Positions 45,096 through 53,081 of a stretch of DNA of 64,000 bases are shown here, piece after piece; position 1 is the first letter of the stretch, and every line of letters begins with the position of its first letter. The stretch lies in the NCBI GenBank assembly GCA_964403505.1, contig CAYOFP010000008.1:4823-68822 (forward strand), in the 5' to 3' direction. The notes under the pieces are model-generated. The model had not been told where the DNA came from and searched no databases. It saw nothing but the letters and a program-made list of their open reading frames with translations. Made by a program: the position numbers and the translations under genes. The stretch comes from CAKSEI01 sp964403505 (GTDB lineage: Bacteria > Bacillota > Clostridia > Oscillospirales > CAG-272).

Positions 45096-46268
45096 TTATT
45101 TTCTTGCGATACCCTGTTCTCTCGCACAGTTTGCTACGGCCTCGGCAATGGCGGGGGCGACACGCTTGTCAAAAGCGTCGGGTATGATGTAATTCTCGTT
45201 TAGTTCATCGTCGCTGATGATTGAGGCGAGCGCCTTTGCGGCGGCGATCTTCATTTCCTCGGTGATGTCGCTTGCGAGGCAGTCGAGCGCACCTCGGAAT
45301 ACGCCGGGAAATGCGAGGACGTTATTGATCTGATTCGGGAAGTCCGAGCGGCCTGTTCCTACCACTTTCGCACCTGCCGCTTTTGCGATATCGGGCATGA
45401 TCTCGGGCACGGGATTTGCCATGGCGAAAATGATCGGGTCGCTTGCCATGCTTTTTACCATCTCGGGCGTCACAAGATTGGGTGCTGAGACTCCGAGAAA
45501 TGCGTCAGCGCCTTTTATGACATCGGCGAGCGTACCTTTTTCTTTATTCGGATTCGTATGTTTTGAGAGCTCTGCGTGCGCCTCGGAGAGTCCCTCCATT
45601 CCCTCATATATTGCACCGCATTTGTCGCAATATATGATATTATTTACGCCGAATTTTGCAAAAAGCGAGCCGATCGCCGTTCCTGCCGCACCTGCGCCGC
45701 TGATAACGAGCTTGATGTCCCCGGCTTTTTTGCCGACGACCCGGAGTGCGTTGATAAGAGCGGCAGTTGCTATGATCGCAGTTCCGTGCTGATCGTCGTG
45801 GAATACCGGTATATCGCATATTTCCTTTAGCCTGCGCTCGATCTCAAAACAGCGGGGAGCGGAGATATCCTCTAAGTTGATACCGCCAAAGCTTCCGGCA
45901 AGGAGCGAAACCGTCTTCACTATCTCGTCGACATCTTTTGAGCGGATGCAGAGCGGGATGGCGTCAATATCGGCAAATTCTTTGAACAACAGACATTTAC
46001 CCTCCATAACGGGCATGCCGGCCTCAGGGCCGATATCGCCTAAACCGAGTACCGCCGTTCCGTCGGTGACAACGGCGACAGTGTTCCAGCGTCGGGTGAG
46101 CTCATAGGATTTTGATATATCGTCTTTTATCGCAAGGCAGGGCTCGGCAACTCCGGGCGTGTATGCGACGGAAAGATCCTCTCGTGTAGTGACTCTTGTT
46201 ACAGGCGAAATGGCAATTTTTCCCTTCCATTCATAATGTTTTTGAAGAGCATATTCTTTTTTATCCAT
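45096..46268 (-). CDS. NAD(P)-dependent malic enzyme
   Basis: 390 aa from ATG 46268 (GAGGATA upstream). LSVAYTPGVAEPCLAI, VTDGTAVLGLGDIGPEAGMPVMEGK, FHDDQHGTAII, VISGAGAAGTAIGSLF (NAD(P)-binding Rossmann) and ANPVPEIMPD are all present. Oxidatively decarboxylates malate to pyruvate. Short bacterial form without a phosphotransacetylase domain. Monocistronic. Confidence 0.93.
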   Translation of the reverse strand: MDKKEYALQKHYEWKGKIAISPVTRVTTREDLSVAYTPGVAEPCLAIKDDISKSYELTRRWNTVAVVTDGTAVLGLGDIGPEAGMPVMEGKCLLFKEFADIDAIPLCIRSKDVDEIVKTVSLLAGSFGGINLEDISAPRCFEIERRLKEICDIPVFHDDQHGTAIIATAALINALRVVGKKAGDIKLVISGAGAAGTAIGSLFAKFGVNNIIYCDKCGAIYEGMEGLSEAHAELSKHTNPNKEKGTLADVIKGADAFLGVSAPNLVTPEMVKSMASDPIIFAMANPVPEIMPDIAKAAGAKVVGTGRSDFPNQINNVLAFPGVFRGALDCLASDITEEMKIAAAKALASIISDDELNENYIIPDAFDKRVAPAIAEAVANCAREQGIARK

Positions 46269-46420
46269 GATATTATCCTCTTGTTTTTTCAAAATATATA
46301 TTATGATACCACTTTTTCGGACAAAAAACAATATTTCTTTTGTTTTAGTTTGCTCATTTTGCCGAAAATAATAACGAAAGGCAGGTGTGAAAAATAAAAA
46401 TTAAAATAATCACAAAAATA

Positions 46421-47164
46421 ATGCTGTGTGCACTCCTCTGTGCGGCGCTTGCCGTGCCGTCGTTTGCGCACGATGCGACGACGCCTTATAATTGGTATTG
46501 TAAAAACAATGATGAGCACGAATGCCCGAAGCCCGACGGATGCTTTGACTTTATGCGCGGGCATAACTGCGTGTATGCTGATACGGATACAAATGATAAG
46601 GTGATATATCTGACGTTTGACGCAGGCTATGAAAACGGAAATGTAGAAAAGATCCTCGACACTCTGAAAAAGCACAATGCTGTCGGTGCGTTTTTCATTC
46701 TCGATAATCTGATCGAGCGAAATCCGGAGCTTGTAAAACGCATGTCAGACGAAGGGCATACCGTCTGTAACCATACGTCAAAACACCATGATATGACGAA
46801 GGTAACGGATAAGAGTCAGTTTGAAAAGGAACTGTCAATGCTCGAGAAAAAGTATTTTGATCTGACGGGCAGGGAAATGGCGAAATTTTACCGACCTCCC
46901 GAGGGCAGATTCTCCGAGCAGAATCTGAGCTTTGCAGACGAGCTGGGATATAAGACGGTCTTATGGAGCTTTGCCTATGCCGATTGGGATAACGATAAGC
47001 AGCCCGATGAGGAAGCGGCTTATGAAAAAATTATGTCCCATACGCATAACGGAGAGATCATACTGCTGCACCCGACCTCGTCGACAAATGCCGCCATACT
47101 TGACAGGGTAATGACCGAGTGGGAAAACCAGGGGTATAGGTTCGGTTCGCTATGCGATTTATAA
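46421..47164 (+). CDS. PdaA-like peptidoglycan deacetylase
   Basis: About 247 aa from ATG 46421. Short signal peptide (LCALLCAALAVPSFA). The NodB domain has YLTFDAGYENG, VCNHTSKHHDM (His ligands), FYRPPEGRFSE and ILLHPTSST. The TFDAGYENG variant and length match PdaA, which acts on muramic acid in spore cortex to form muramic-delta-lactam. The start is odd: the only ribosome-like site (AAAGGCAGGTG at 46377-46387) is 33 nt upstream, with in-frame ATA/ATT but no ATG near it. Overlaps the next gene by 13 nt. Confidence 0.8.
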   Translation: MLCALLCAALAVPSFAHDATTPYNWYCKNNDEHECPKPDGCFDFMRGHNCVYADTDTNDKVIYLTFDAGYENGNVEKILDTLKKHNAVGAFFILDNLIERNPELVKRMSDEGHTVCNHTSKHHDMTKVTDKSQFEKELSMLEKKYFDLTGREMAKFYRPPEGRFSEQNLSFADELGYKTVLWSFAYADWDNDKQPDEEAAYEKIMSHTHNGEIILLHPTSSTNAAILDRVMTEWENQGYRFGSLCDL

Positions 47165-47829
47165 AGAATCTGTCGGCGGCGCTTGCATTGGCAGTTTTGC
47201 TTTTCGGCGCTCGGTCGGAAGCGAAAGACGCCGTCACGGGAGTTCCCAACTGTGAGAATAAAATAGCGCTCACGTTTGACGACGGACCGAGTGCGGCCTA
47301 TACCTCGCAGATACTCGATATATTAAAGAAGTACGATATAAAGGCGACATTCTTTATTATCGGTGAAAATGCTGAGCAATATCCCGAGCTTGTCGCTCGT
47401 GAGATCGCCGAGGGGCATGAGATAGGCAACCACACATGGACGCATCCGCATATGAACGGCTGTGACGCAAAAAAGCTGAAAGAAGAGCTTGGAAAGACGG
47501 AAAAATTTTTGAAAGAAAAATTTGACTATAAGCCGTCGGTTTTCAGACCTCCCGAGGGTTTTTGCTGTAAGACCGTGCAGAAATGTGCGGATGAATTCGG
47601 CTATGATATCATGCTTTGGGATATCGATACGACCGACTGGGCGCATAACTCAGTTGATAATATCGTGCGCAGTGCGCTGGAGGCCAAGAGCGGCGATATC
47701 ATACTGTGTCATGATTTCGTGCGAAAGCCGAGCCCGACGCCCGAGGCGCTCGAGCGCTTTATCCCCGAGCTGATAAACCGAGGGTATCAATTCGTCAAGG
47801 TGTCTGAGCTTTTGGCTGCCGAGAAATAA
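47152..47829 (+). CDS. Polysaccharide (peptidoglycan) deacetylase, CE4
   Basis: 225 aa. Signal peptide (FIKNLSAALALAVLLFGARS), then the NodB motifs: LTFDDGPSAAYT, IGNHTWTHPHM, FRPPEGFCC, LWDIDTTDW and ILCHDF. A secreted or anchored N-deacetylase of peptidoglycan or chitin-like chains. Second of a two-gene CE4 operon. Confidence 0.85.
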   Translation: MRFIKNLSAALALAVLLFGARSEAKDAVTGVPNCENKIALTFDDGPSAAYTSQILDILKKYDIKATFFIIGENAEQYPELVAREIAEGHEIGNHTWTHPHMNGCDAKKLKEELGKTEKFLKEKFDYKPSVFRPPEGFCCKTVQKCADEFGYDIMLWDIDTTDWAHNSVDNIVRSALEAKSGDIILCHDFVRKPSPTPEALERFIPELINRGYQFVKVSELLAAEK

Positions 47830-47841
47830 AAGAAACGAAAG

Positions 47842-47879
47842 ATCAGAGATTCGCAAAAACTGTGAGTCTCTGATTTTTT
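47842..47879 (+). terminator. Terminator of the CE4 pair
   Basis: ATCAGAGA and TCTCTGAT around a long loop, followed by TTTTTT. Confidence 0.75.
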
Positions 47880-47930
47880 GCGTCGTTTTATGCTTTTCGG
47901 GTACAATATTAATATCGGAGGTAACAGGAA

Positions 47931-48776
47931 ATGAAAGAATGGATTCTGATAAATGAAGCGGTAAAACGATTTGAAAAATATTTACGGGATGAGGAGAAGA
48001 GCGCTAACACAATTGAGAAATATCTGCGTGATATACGGGCGCTTATTGCGTATGCAGACGGGACGGAAATGACAAAAGCAACGATCGTTGCTTATAAAAA
48101 CAAGCTTGTATCTGAAAATTATGCCATCCGCAGTATCAATTCCATGTTAGCGAGCCTGAACAGCCTGTTTTCGTTTCTAGGCTGGCATGAGTGTAAAGTG
48201 AAGACCGTCAGGCTGCAACGGCAGATCTACTGCCCCGAGGAAAAAGAGCTGACCAAGGCTGAGTATCTTCGGCTCGTAAATACCGCAAAGCAGAAAGGAA
48301 ACGAACGCCTTAACCTTATCCTGCAAACGATATGCGGTACGGGCATCCGTGTAAGCGAACTTGAATTCATAACCTATGAGGCGGTACAAAACGGCGAGGC
48401 AACGGTCTCGCTCAAAGGCAAAACACGCTCGGTATTTATCGTGAACGAACTGCAAAAGAAATTGCTCCGCTACTCGGCAGGGCAGGGGATAAAGTCAGGC
48501 TGTATTTTTAAGACCCGTACAGGCAAGCCGATGAGCCGAACGAATATATGGCGTGAGATGAAGGCGCTTTGCGCACAGGCAAAGGTAAACCCGTCAAAGG
48601 TTTTTCCGCATAATTTGCGCCACCTTTTCGCACGTACCTTTTACGGTATCGAAAAGGATATCGCAAAGCTTGCCGACATCCTCGGCCACTCGAGTATCAA
48701 CACTACGAGGATCTATATCATCACGACCGGCAACGAGCACCGCCGGCGTATGGAAAATATGAGATTGATAATATAA
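47931..48776 (+). CDS. Tyrosine recombinase (XerC/integrase family)
   Basis: 281 aa. N-terminal SAM-like DNA-binding domain (NTIEKYLRDIRALI). Catalytic residues of the family are all visible: R140 (GTGIRVSEL), H227-x-x-R230 (PHNLRHLF), H253 (LGHSS) and Tyr262 (INTTRIYI). Lies directly beside an inverted-repeat-bounded segment at 48805-49064, so it is probably the site-specific invertase of that switch rather than a phage integrase; no phage genes are near. Ribosome site CGGAGG. Confidence 0.88.
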   Translation: MKEWILINEAVKRFEKYLRDEEKSANTIEKYLRDIRALIAYADGTEMTKATIVAYKNKLVSENYAIRSINSMLASLNSLFSFLGWHECKVKTVRLQRQIYCPEEKELTKAEYLRLVNTAKQKGNERLNLILQTICGTGIRVSELEFITYEAVQNGEATVSLKGKTRSVFIVNELQKKLLRYSAGQGIKSGCIFKTRTGKPMSRTNIWREMKALCAQAKVNPSKVFPHNLRHLFARTFYGIEKDIAKLADILGHSSINTTRIYIITTGNEHRRRMENMRLII

Positions 48777-48804
48777 AAAACACCCGCCCGAAACAGCGGA
48801 TGCA

Positions 48805-48822
48805 ACATAATACATATTATGT
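48805..48822 (+). repeat. Left recombination site of the putative invertible segment
   Basis: ACATAATA-CA-TATTATGT: two 8-bp arms in inverted order around a 2-bp centre. Its exact reverse complement (centre TG) is at 49047-49064. The asymmetric centre gives the site a direction, and the two sites point at each other. Confidence 0.75.
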
Positions 48823-48870
48823 ACTATGGTTATAGACGCTTTTGCTTCTATAGCCAATAATATATATGGT

Positions 48871-48899
48871 AGTATACCACGCCTTTAAACATTTTGCAA
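48871..48899 (-). promoter_or_regulatory. Promoter inside the invertible segment, facing left now
   Basis: On the minus strand TTGCAA (48899-48894), 17 bp, TATACT (48876-48871). It points to the recombinase 3' end, away from the surface-protein gene. After inversion of 48805-49064 it would face right and lie about 60 bp inside the right-hand site. A TATAGA/TCTATA hairpin (about 48830-48855) would be in its leader. Confidence 0.7.
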
Positions 48900-48940
48900 T
48901 AGTTTAAGCGAAAAAAGTTAAAATAAATACAGCACAAATA

Positions 48941-48979
48941 GGCCTTCTCACATTCTGAAATGAAAAGGCCGGGTTTTTT
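48941..48979 (+). terminator. Terminator inside the invertible segment
   Basis: GGCCTT (48941-48946) and AAGGCC (48965-48970) followed by GGGTTTTTT on the plus strand. In the present orientation it would stop readthrough from the recombinase gene into the surface-protein gene. Confidence 0.7.
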
Positions 48980-49009
48980 ATGCCCGTTTTCGGCTGATGA
49001 CGCTCACAA

Positions 49010-49038
49010 TTCGCCCAGGAGCGTTTATTTTTTATAAT
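49010..49038 (+). promoter_or_regulatory. Weak rightward promoter-like sequence
   Basis: TATAAT at 49033-49038 with a poor -35 (TTCGCC, 49010-49015) 17 bp upstream. It could give basal expression of the surface protein in the present orientation. Confidence 0.35.
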
Positions 49039-49046
49039 AGAATACA

Positions 49047-49064
49047 ACATAATATGTATTATGT
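49047..49064 (-). repeat. Right recombination site of the putative invertible segment
   Basis: ACATAATA-TG-TATTATGT, exact reverse complement of 48805-48822. It lies 28 bp before the AGGAGG ribosome site of the surface-protein gene. Confidence 0.75.
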
Positions 49065-49105
49065 AGTAATCTGAGATTATTATAAAAAGCAAGGAGGCTT
49101 TTGAT

Positions 49106-52100
49106 ATGAGAAAAAGCAAAAAGCAAGATGAGAATCTGTCCAAAAAGACATGGAAACGCAAATTTTATGCGTCTCTTTCCATGCTTCTTGTTTCGGCGAT
49201 ACTCATGATCCTGTCCACCTATGCGTGGCTTGTGCTGTCAACGGCGCCCGAGGTTTCCGGTATCACAACGAATATCGGCGCTAACGGAAGCTTAGAGATC
49301 ACTCTCTTGAATACCGAGAACAGAAATGACTTGTCGGCGATCAAGACATCTGACGCAGGAAATACCATTTCTACAGTCGGTGCATATACGGCCAACACCA
49401 CATGGGGTAACCTCATTGATTTGAGCGATGAACGCTACGGTATGTCAAATATTGCCTTGCTGCCTGCACGGCTTAAGCTGTCGGGTAATGACGGTAACTA
49501 CCAAACCGAGGGCGCTTATCTGTCCATACCGAAGTATGACTATGACGGCAGAGTAGTGCAGATCAGTGAAGGTACTGTATCTGCAATTTATGGTTCATCC
49601 AACGGTACTTCTGATTTTTACTTCAAATCGAACAAGCAGGACTACGGCGTCCGTGCTATCGGTACGGCAGTTAATGTTGATTCTTTGAGCTCTGCGCTGT
49701 CGTCCGCCCGGGGCAATGTGATGACCTCTGCCACCACCGCAAATAATACAGCCAAAACAGCATTTGAAAATAACGGCGAAGGCGTATTTAGCATCATGAT
49801 TACGCATATGGGCGGCTCATCAGCCACACACAGTGATAAAGATGTTACGTCTCTGAAGGCTCTGGCAATGGGCTTACAGGAGTCGTTGGGTTATATAGAA
49901 AATGCCTACCGTCAGGCTATCGTGGGTTACGCCGCAGCAAATGCAGAAAACTATGAAGCCTTTTCTCCTATCAAGGATAAGATTACTGATAAAGCGAATG
50001 CTCTTTCGTCGCTTGTTTCGCTATACGCCGGCACTATCCCTGTCGAGTTTATTACTTCTGTGAAAACTCTGGAAAATTTGCAAAATGATATACGTGCTGC
50101 TATAAACGATTGTAACGCTTTAAGTGGCGGTTCGTACACATGGGCGCAGATATCGCCCATTATGAAGCGTATTATGGATACTGACAAGGTCTTTATCGAT
50201 AGTAAAAAGCTGTCTGATACGAACCCGGGTGATATATTGGGTGCATCCGGTGAGGTCGTTGTAACTCTCGGCCCCGGCTCGGGCGTTCCTGCCGGCATTG
50301 CCGATTTTGCAGGTAATTATGATGCATCGTATAAAATTATGGGCAAGGATATTAAGATCACCACCCAGACCAAGCAGTCTCCTACATATCTTAAAGCGGT
50401 CTCTGACGGAATGGATTCTCTTAAGGCGAATGACTCGGGATCTGCATCCGTGGATGTCACTTCTCCTCTGAAGGCGATCTACGGCTACGCCATTGACCTG
50501 GCTTTCCGTACCAATGCGACCGGAGCTCAACTGCAGCTGCAAACAGATTCTGCACAGCGTGTTTATCAGGACTCCACATCGAACGCTACTCAGGGCGGCG
50601 GAAGTTATATGGAATTTTCCTCTTCGTCTGATATTTACGGCGTAGGCGATCTGGTCAATATAATGGATGCTGTGCGTGTAGGTTTCGTTGATGATATGAA
50701 TAACGTCCTCGGCATCGCACGGCTGAACACCAGTAACTACTCGTCAGAGAATGGTAAGGTCAAAGCTCCCTTATACCTGTACAAATATACTGTTGAAAAC
50801 GGTGTCCTTAAAATTGACGAGCGCCGTAAGACCGACTCTGCTATTACGAGCTTGGATAGAAATATCGTTAAGGCTGTTACGGCTGTTGTCTGGCTTGACG
50901 GCGATATGATAGACAATACTATGGTAGCGGCAGATAAAGAAGCGGCACTCAGCGGTGTTTTAAATCTGCAATTCTCAACTGATATTGATTTGATTCCCGT
51001 GCATAACGATAGTGTGTACTCTTTGACCGTCGACCGTGAGGGCTTGAAAACGCAGGTGGAAAAGTCCGCCCCGATCATCAATAACGGTAAGGGTATGAAT
51101 ACCACGGAAAGCTGGAATAAATTTACTGTCGCTTATAATTATGCCGATGCTGTAAATAAAGATGAGACTTCCACACCGATCCAGGTGGCAAATGCTACCA
51201 AGGCACTCGAAAAAGCTGAGTCTGACCTAAAAGAAGTGACCCACGACGCACTGAAAGGAAAGATCAAAGAAGTGCGTGACGAGGTAGGTACTACTGACAA
51301 GGTTGCACGCCTTGCCTACTACTATGACGGTACCGCTGATTTGCCCGAGGGCATTGACAAAAATACCCCTGCCGGTGTGATCACCAAGAATCCCGATGAT
51401 ATTAAGACAGAGGATGAATATAAGAAATATACACCCGTCTATACCGTTGATTATGAAAAAAATCTTCGTGAGGAATTCGACGGCTCTAAGACCCTTATCT
51501 ACACTGAGGAAAGCTGGCTTGCTTTAGCTGATGCTCTGTATCATGCAGAGATAAAGGATCTTGATCCCACATTGACAAATGATGAACTCGATGATGCAAT
51601 CACCGTTTTGGACAACGCCTTTAAGAGCTTAGTGTTTGAGAACTACTACGAGGCATATGAGCTTAACGGGGAAGTGTATTACTTCTCACAGAAGGACTAC
51701 AAAGACGATACCTACGGTCAGTGGTATGACAGCAATTTCAAGCGTGTTGTTGCCGACAAACTTATCCTGGATCTGGATACCCGTGCAGAACCTCTCGAAG
51801 TGGCAACGATTGAAATACAGGACTATATTGACAATACAAATGACAAGCTGCTTCCCGGCGTAAAGCTCGGCGAACGGTATAAGACAGGCGATGAGATCAT
51901 CGGGTTGCACTGGGAGTGTGACGATCTCAAACTGTTCTCCTTTGAAGAAAAGCTTGCAGAGTTGGATAATCTGATTGCACAGGCAAAGCAGAAAGGCTAC
52001 ACAGGCGCTGCACTTGACGAGGCTGTAAATGCCCGTAACACATTCAACGGTGAGGATAGTTTAGATAGTTACATTACATCGCTGAAAACAGCTCTGTCGA

Positions 52101-52633
52101 ATAATAATCCGACAGAAGGCTTCATGGTTCCCATCGGTCCTGACAGTTACACCTTCATTAACCGTATCGAAATGCCCAACACCCTGTTGCACATAAAAGG
52201 CGAGAATGTGAACACCACAGTTCGGCTGAGTGCATGGGTTCTGACGAAGAATGGCGTTATTTATAAGGTGACTAAAGATGTTACTCTTTACACGAAGGCA
52301 TCGGATGCTGAACTCGAGAGCTCATATGAGACAGAGCTTATTGCCGGTAATGAAATGACATCGGCAGGCGTCAGCTTAATTTCCGATACAACTACCGAGA
52401 CGATACGTTCCTACAGCTGGGCAAGCAGTAACACGAATGTCGCTGTTATTAAGAACCCCACGTCCGCTGAATGCAAAATTGTAGGCGTAGAGGCAGGAAC
52501 GACTGAGATCAGTGTATCTGTTGAAACCTACCAAGGGAATACATATACATCACACTACACAATCATAGTAAATCCGGCTCCCGAACCTGACCCTGAACCC
52601 GAACAGTCCGAGGAGCCAACGGAGACTCCATAA
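49106..52633 (+). CDS. Large cell-surface protein with FIVAR-like and Big_2-like domains
   Basis: 1175 aa. A basic N-terminus and one long hydrophobic segment (SMLLVSAILMILSTYAWLVL, about 17-36), followed by STAPEVSGI, a start shared by many Oscillospiraceae surface proteins (from memory). The middle is Ser/Thr/Asn-rich. Two or three FIVAR-like helical repeats near 665-725 (ESWNKFTVAYNYADAV), 798-855 (ESWLALADALYHAEI) and 950-1010. A bacterial Ig-like Big_2 domain at about 1085-1155 (YSWASSNTNVAVIK...GTTEISVSVE) and a Pro/Glu tail. No LPXTG motif; the N-terminal helix probably anchors it. Good AGGAGG ribosome site; expression probably depends on the switch upstream. Confidence 0.75.
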   Translation: MRKSKKQDENLSKKTWKRKFYASLSMLLVSAILMILSTYAWLVLSTAPEVSGITTNIGANGSLEITLLNTENRNDLSAIKTSDAGNTISTVGAYTANTTWGNLIDLSDERYGMSNIALLPARLKLSGNDGNYQTEGAYLSIPKYDYDGRVVQISEGTVSAIYGSSNGTSDFYFKSNKQDYGVRAIGTAVNVDSLSSALSSARGNVMTSATTANNTAKTAFENNGEGVFSIMITHMGGSSATHSDKDVTSLKALAMGLQESLGYIENAYRQAIVGYAAANAENYEAFSPIKDKITDKANALSSLVSLYAGTIPVEFITSVKTLENLQNDIRAAINDCNALSGGSYTWAQISPIMKRIMDTDKVFIDSKKLSDTNPGDILGASGEVVVTLGPGSGVPAGIADFAGNYDASYKIMGKDIKITTQTKQSPTYLKAVSDGMDSLKANDSGSASVDVTSPLKAIYGYAIDLAFRTNATGAQLQLQTDSAQRVYQDSTSNATQGGGSYMEFSSSSDIYGVGDLVNIMDAVRVGFVDDMNNVLGIARLNTSNYSSENGKVKAPLYLYKYTVENGVLKIDERRKTDSAITSLDRNIVKAVTAVVWLDGDMIDNTMVAADKEAALSGVLNLQFSTDIDLIPVHNDSVYSLTVDREGLKTQVEKSAPIINNGKGMNTTESWNKFTVAYNYADAVNKDETSTPIQVANATKALEKAESDLKEVTHDALKGKIKEVRDEVGTTDKVARLAYYYDGTADLPEGIDKNTPAGVITKNPDDIKTEDEYKKYTPVYTVDYEKNLREEFDGSKTLIYTEESWLALADALYHAEIKDLDPTLTNDELDDAITVLDNAFKSLVFENYYEAYELNGEVYYFSQKDYKDDTYGQWYDSNFKRVVADKLILDLDTRAEPLEVATIEIQDYIDNTNDKLLPGVKLGERYKTGDEIIGLHWECDDLKLFSFEEKLAELDNLIAQAKQKGYTGAALDEAVNARNTFNGEDSLDSYITSLKTALSNNNPTEGFMVPIGPDSYTFINRIEMPNTLLHIKGENVNTTVRLSAWVLTKNGVIYKVTKDVTLYTKASDAELESSYETELIAGNEMTSAGVSLISDTTTETIRSYSWASSNTNVAVIKNPTSAECKIVGVEAGTTEISVSVETYQGNTYTSHYTIIVNPAPEPDPEPEQSEEPTETP

Positions 52634-52646
52634 CTCCGTGCCTGAT

Positions 52647-52687
52647 ATAAAATACGTCGGGCAGAAAATCTCCCCGACGTGTTTTAT
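52647..52687 (+). terminator. Terminator of the surface-protein gene
   Basis: ATAAAATACGTCGGG and CCCGACGTGTTTTAT around a short loop. Confidence 0.8.
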
Positions 52688-52737
52688 CACAATACCGGTA
52701 GTATTACCATATTTTATGATTTGGTAATTCTCCTCTA

Positions 52738-52781
52738 AAAATCCGCTATCGCTTGAAAAAAGCAATAGCGGATTATTTTTT
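52738..52781. terminator. Second hairpin terminator
   Basis: AATCCGCTATCGCTT and AAGCAATAGCGGATT around GAAAA, followed by ATTTTTT. Confidence 0.8.
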
Positions 52782-52795
52782 AAAAAATCACAGAA

Positions 52796-52983
52796 ACTTT
52801 ACGGCTTTAGATATGACAATGGGTGATAGAATATATAAATTCTAATCTGTAAATCTGCAGAAAACAGTCCCTCAGTCAGAACCGCTGACAGCTCCCCTTG
52901 CACAGAGGAGCCGGGGGATGCGGATGATTTTTTGCTTGAATTACATATATTTAATTACTTCTTGATTTTACATTTTGACCGGG
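52796..52983 (+). repeat. Dispersed intergenic repeat, copy 1
   Basis: Shares with 57608-57735: a TTTACGGCTTTAGAT start, the block CTCCCCTTGCACAGAGGAG followed by CCGGGGGATGC (self-complementary GGCTCC/GGAGCC), and the end ATTACTTCTTGATTTT. No coding content. Copy 1 also has CTCAGTCAGA...CTGACAG. Similar CTCCCCTTGCACAGAGGAG units are, as I recall, scattered in many Oscillospiraceae genomes. Confidence 0.65.
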
Positions 52984-53025
52984 ATAGAAACATCAGCGCA
53001 AAGGCAGGGTTTATCTTCTCTCTGA

Positions 53026-53059
53026 AAAGGCTCGTACAGCTAAAACTGTGCGAGCCTTT
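53026..53059. terminator. Terminator after the GerA-family gene
   Basis: AAAGGCTCGTACAG and CTGTGCGAGCCTTT around CTAAAA; it ends the minus-strand gene at 53082. Confidence 0.8.
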
Positions 53060-53081
53060 ATTAAAGACCTCCCTCATATTT

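Noticed and set aside
47931..48776. Recombinase as evidence of an integrated phage or ICE
   Set aside because: No capsid, relaxase or other mobile genes nearby, and no att-type duplication of the tRNA at 54657. The adjacent inverted sites explain it better as an invertase.
48805..49064. The two 18-bp sites as direct repeats that excise the segment
   Set aside because: Flanking bases do allow a direct alignment, but the 2-bp centres (CA and TG) match only in inverted orientation, and identical centres are needed for strand exchange by this enzyme family.
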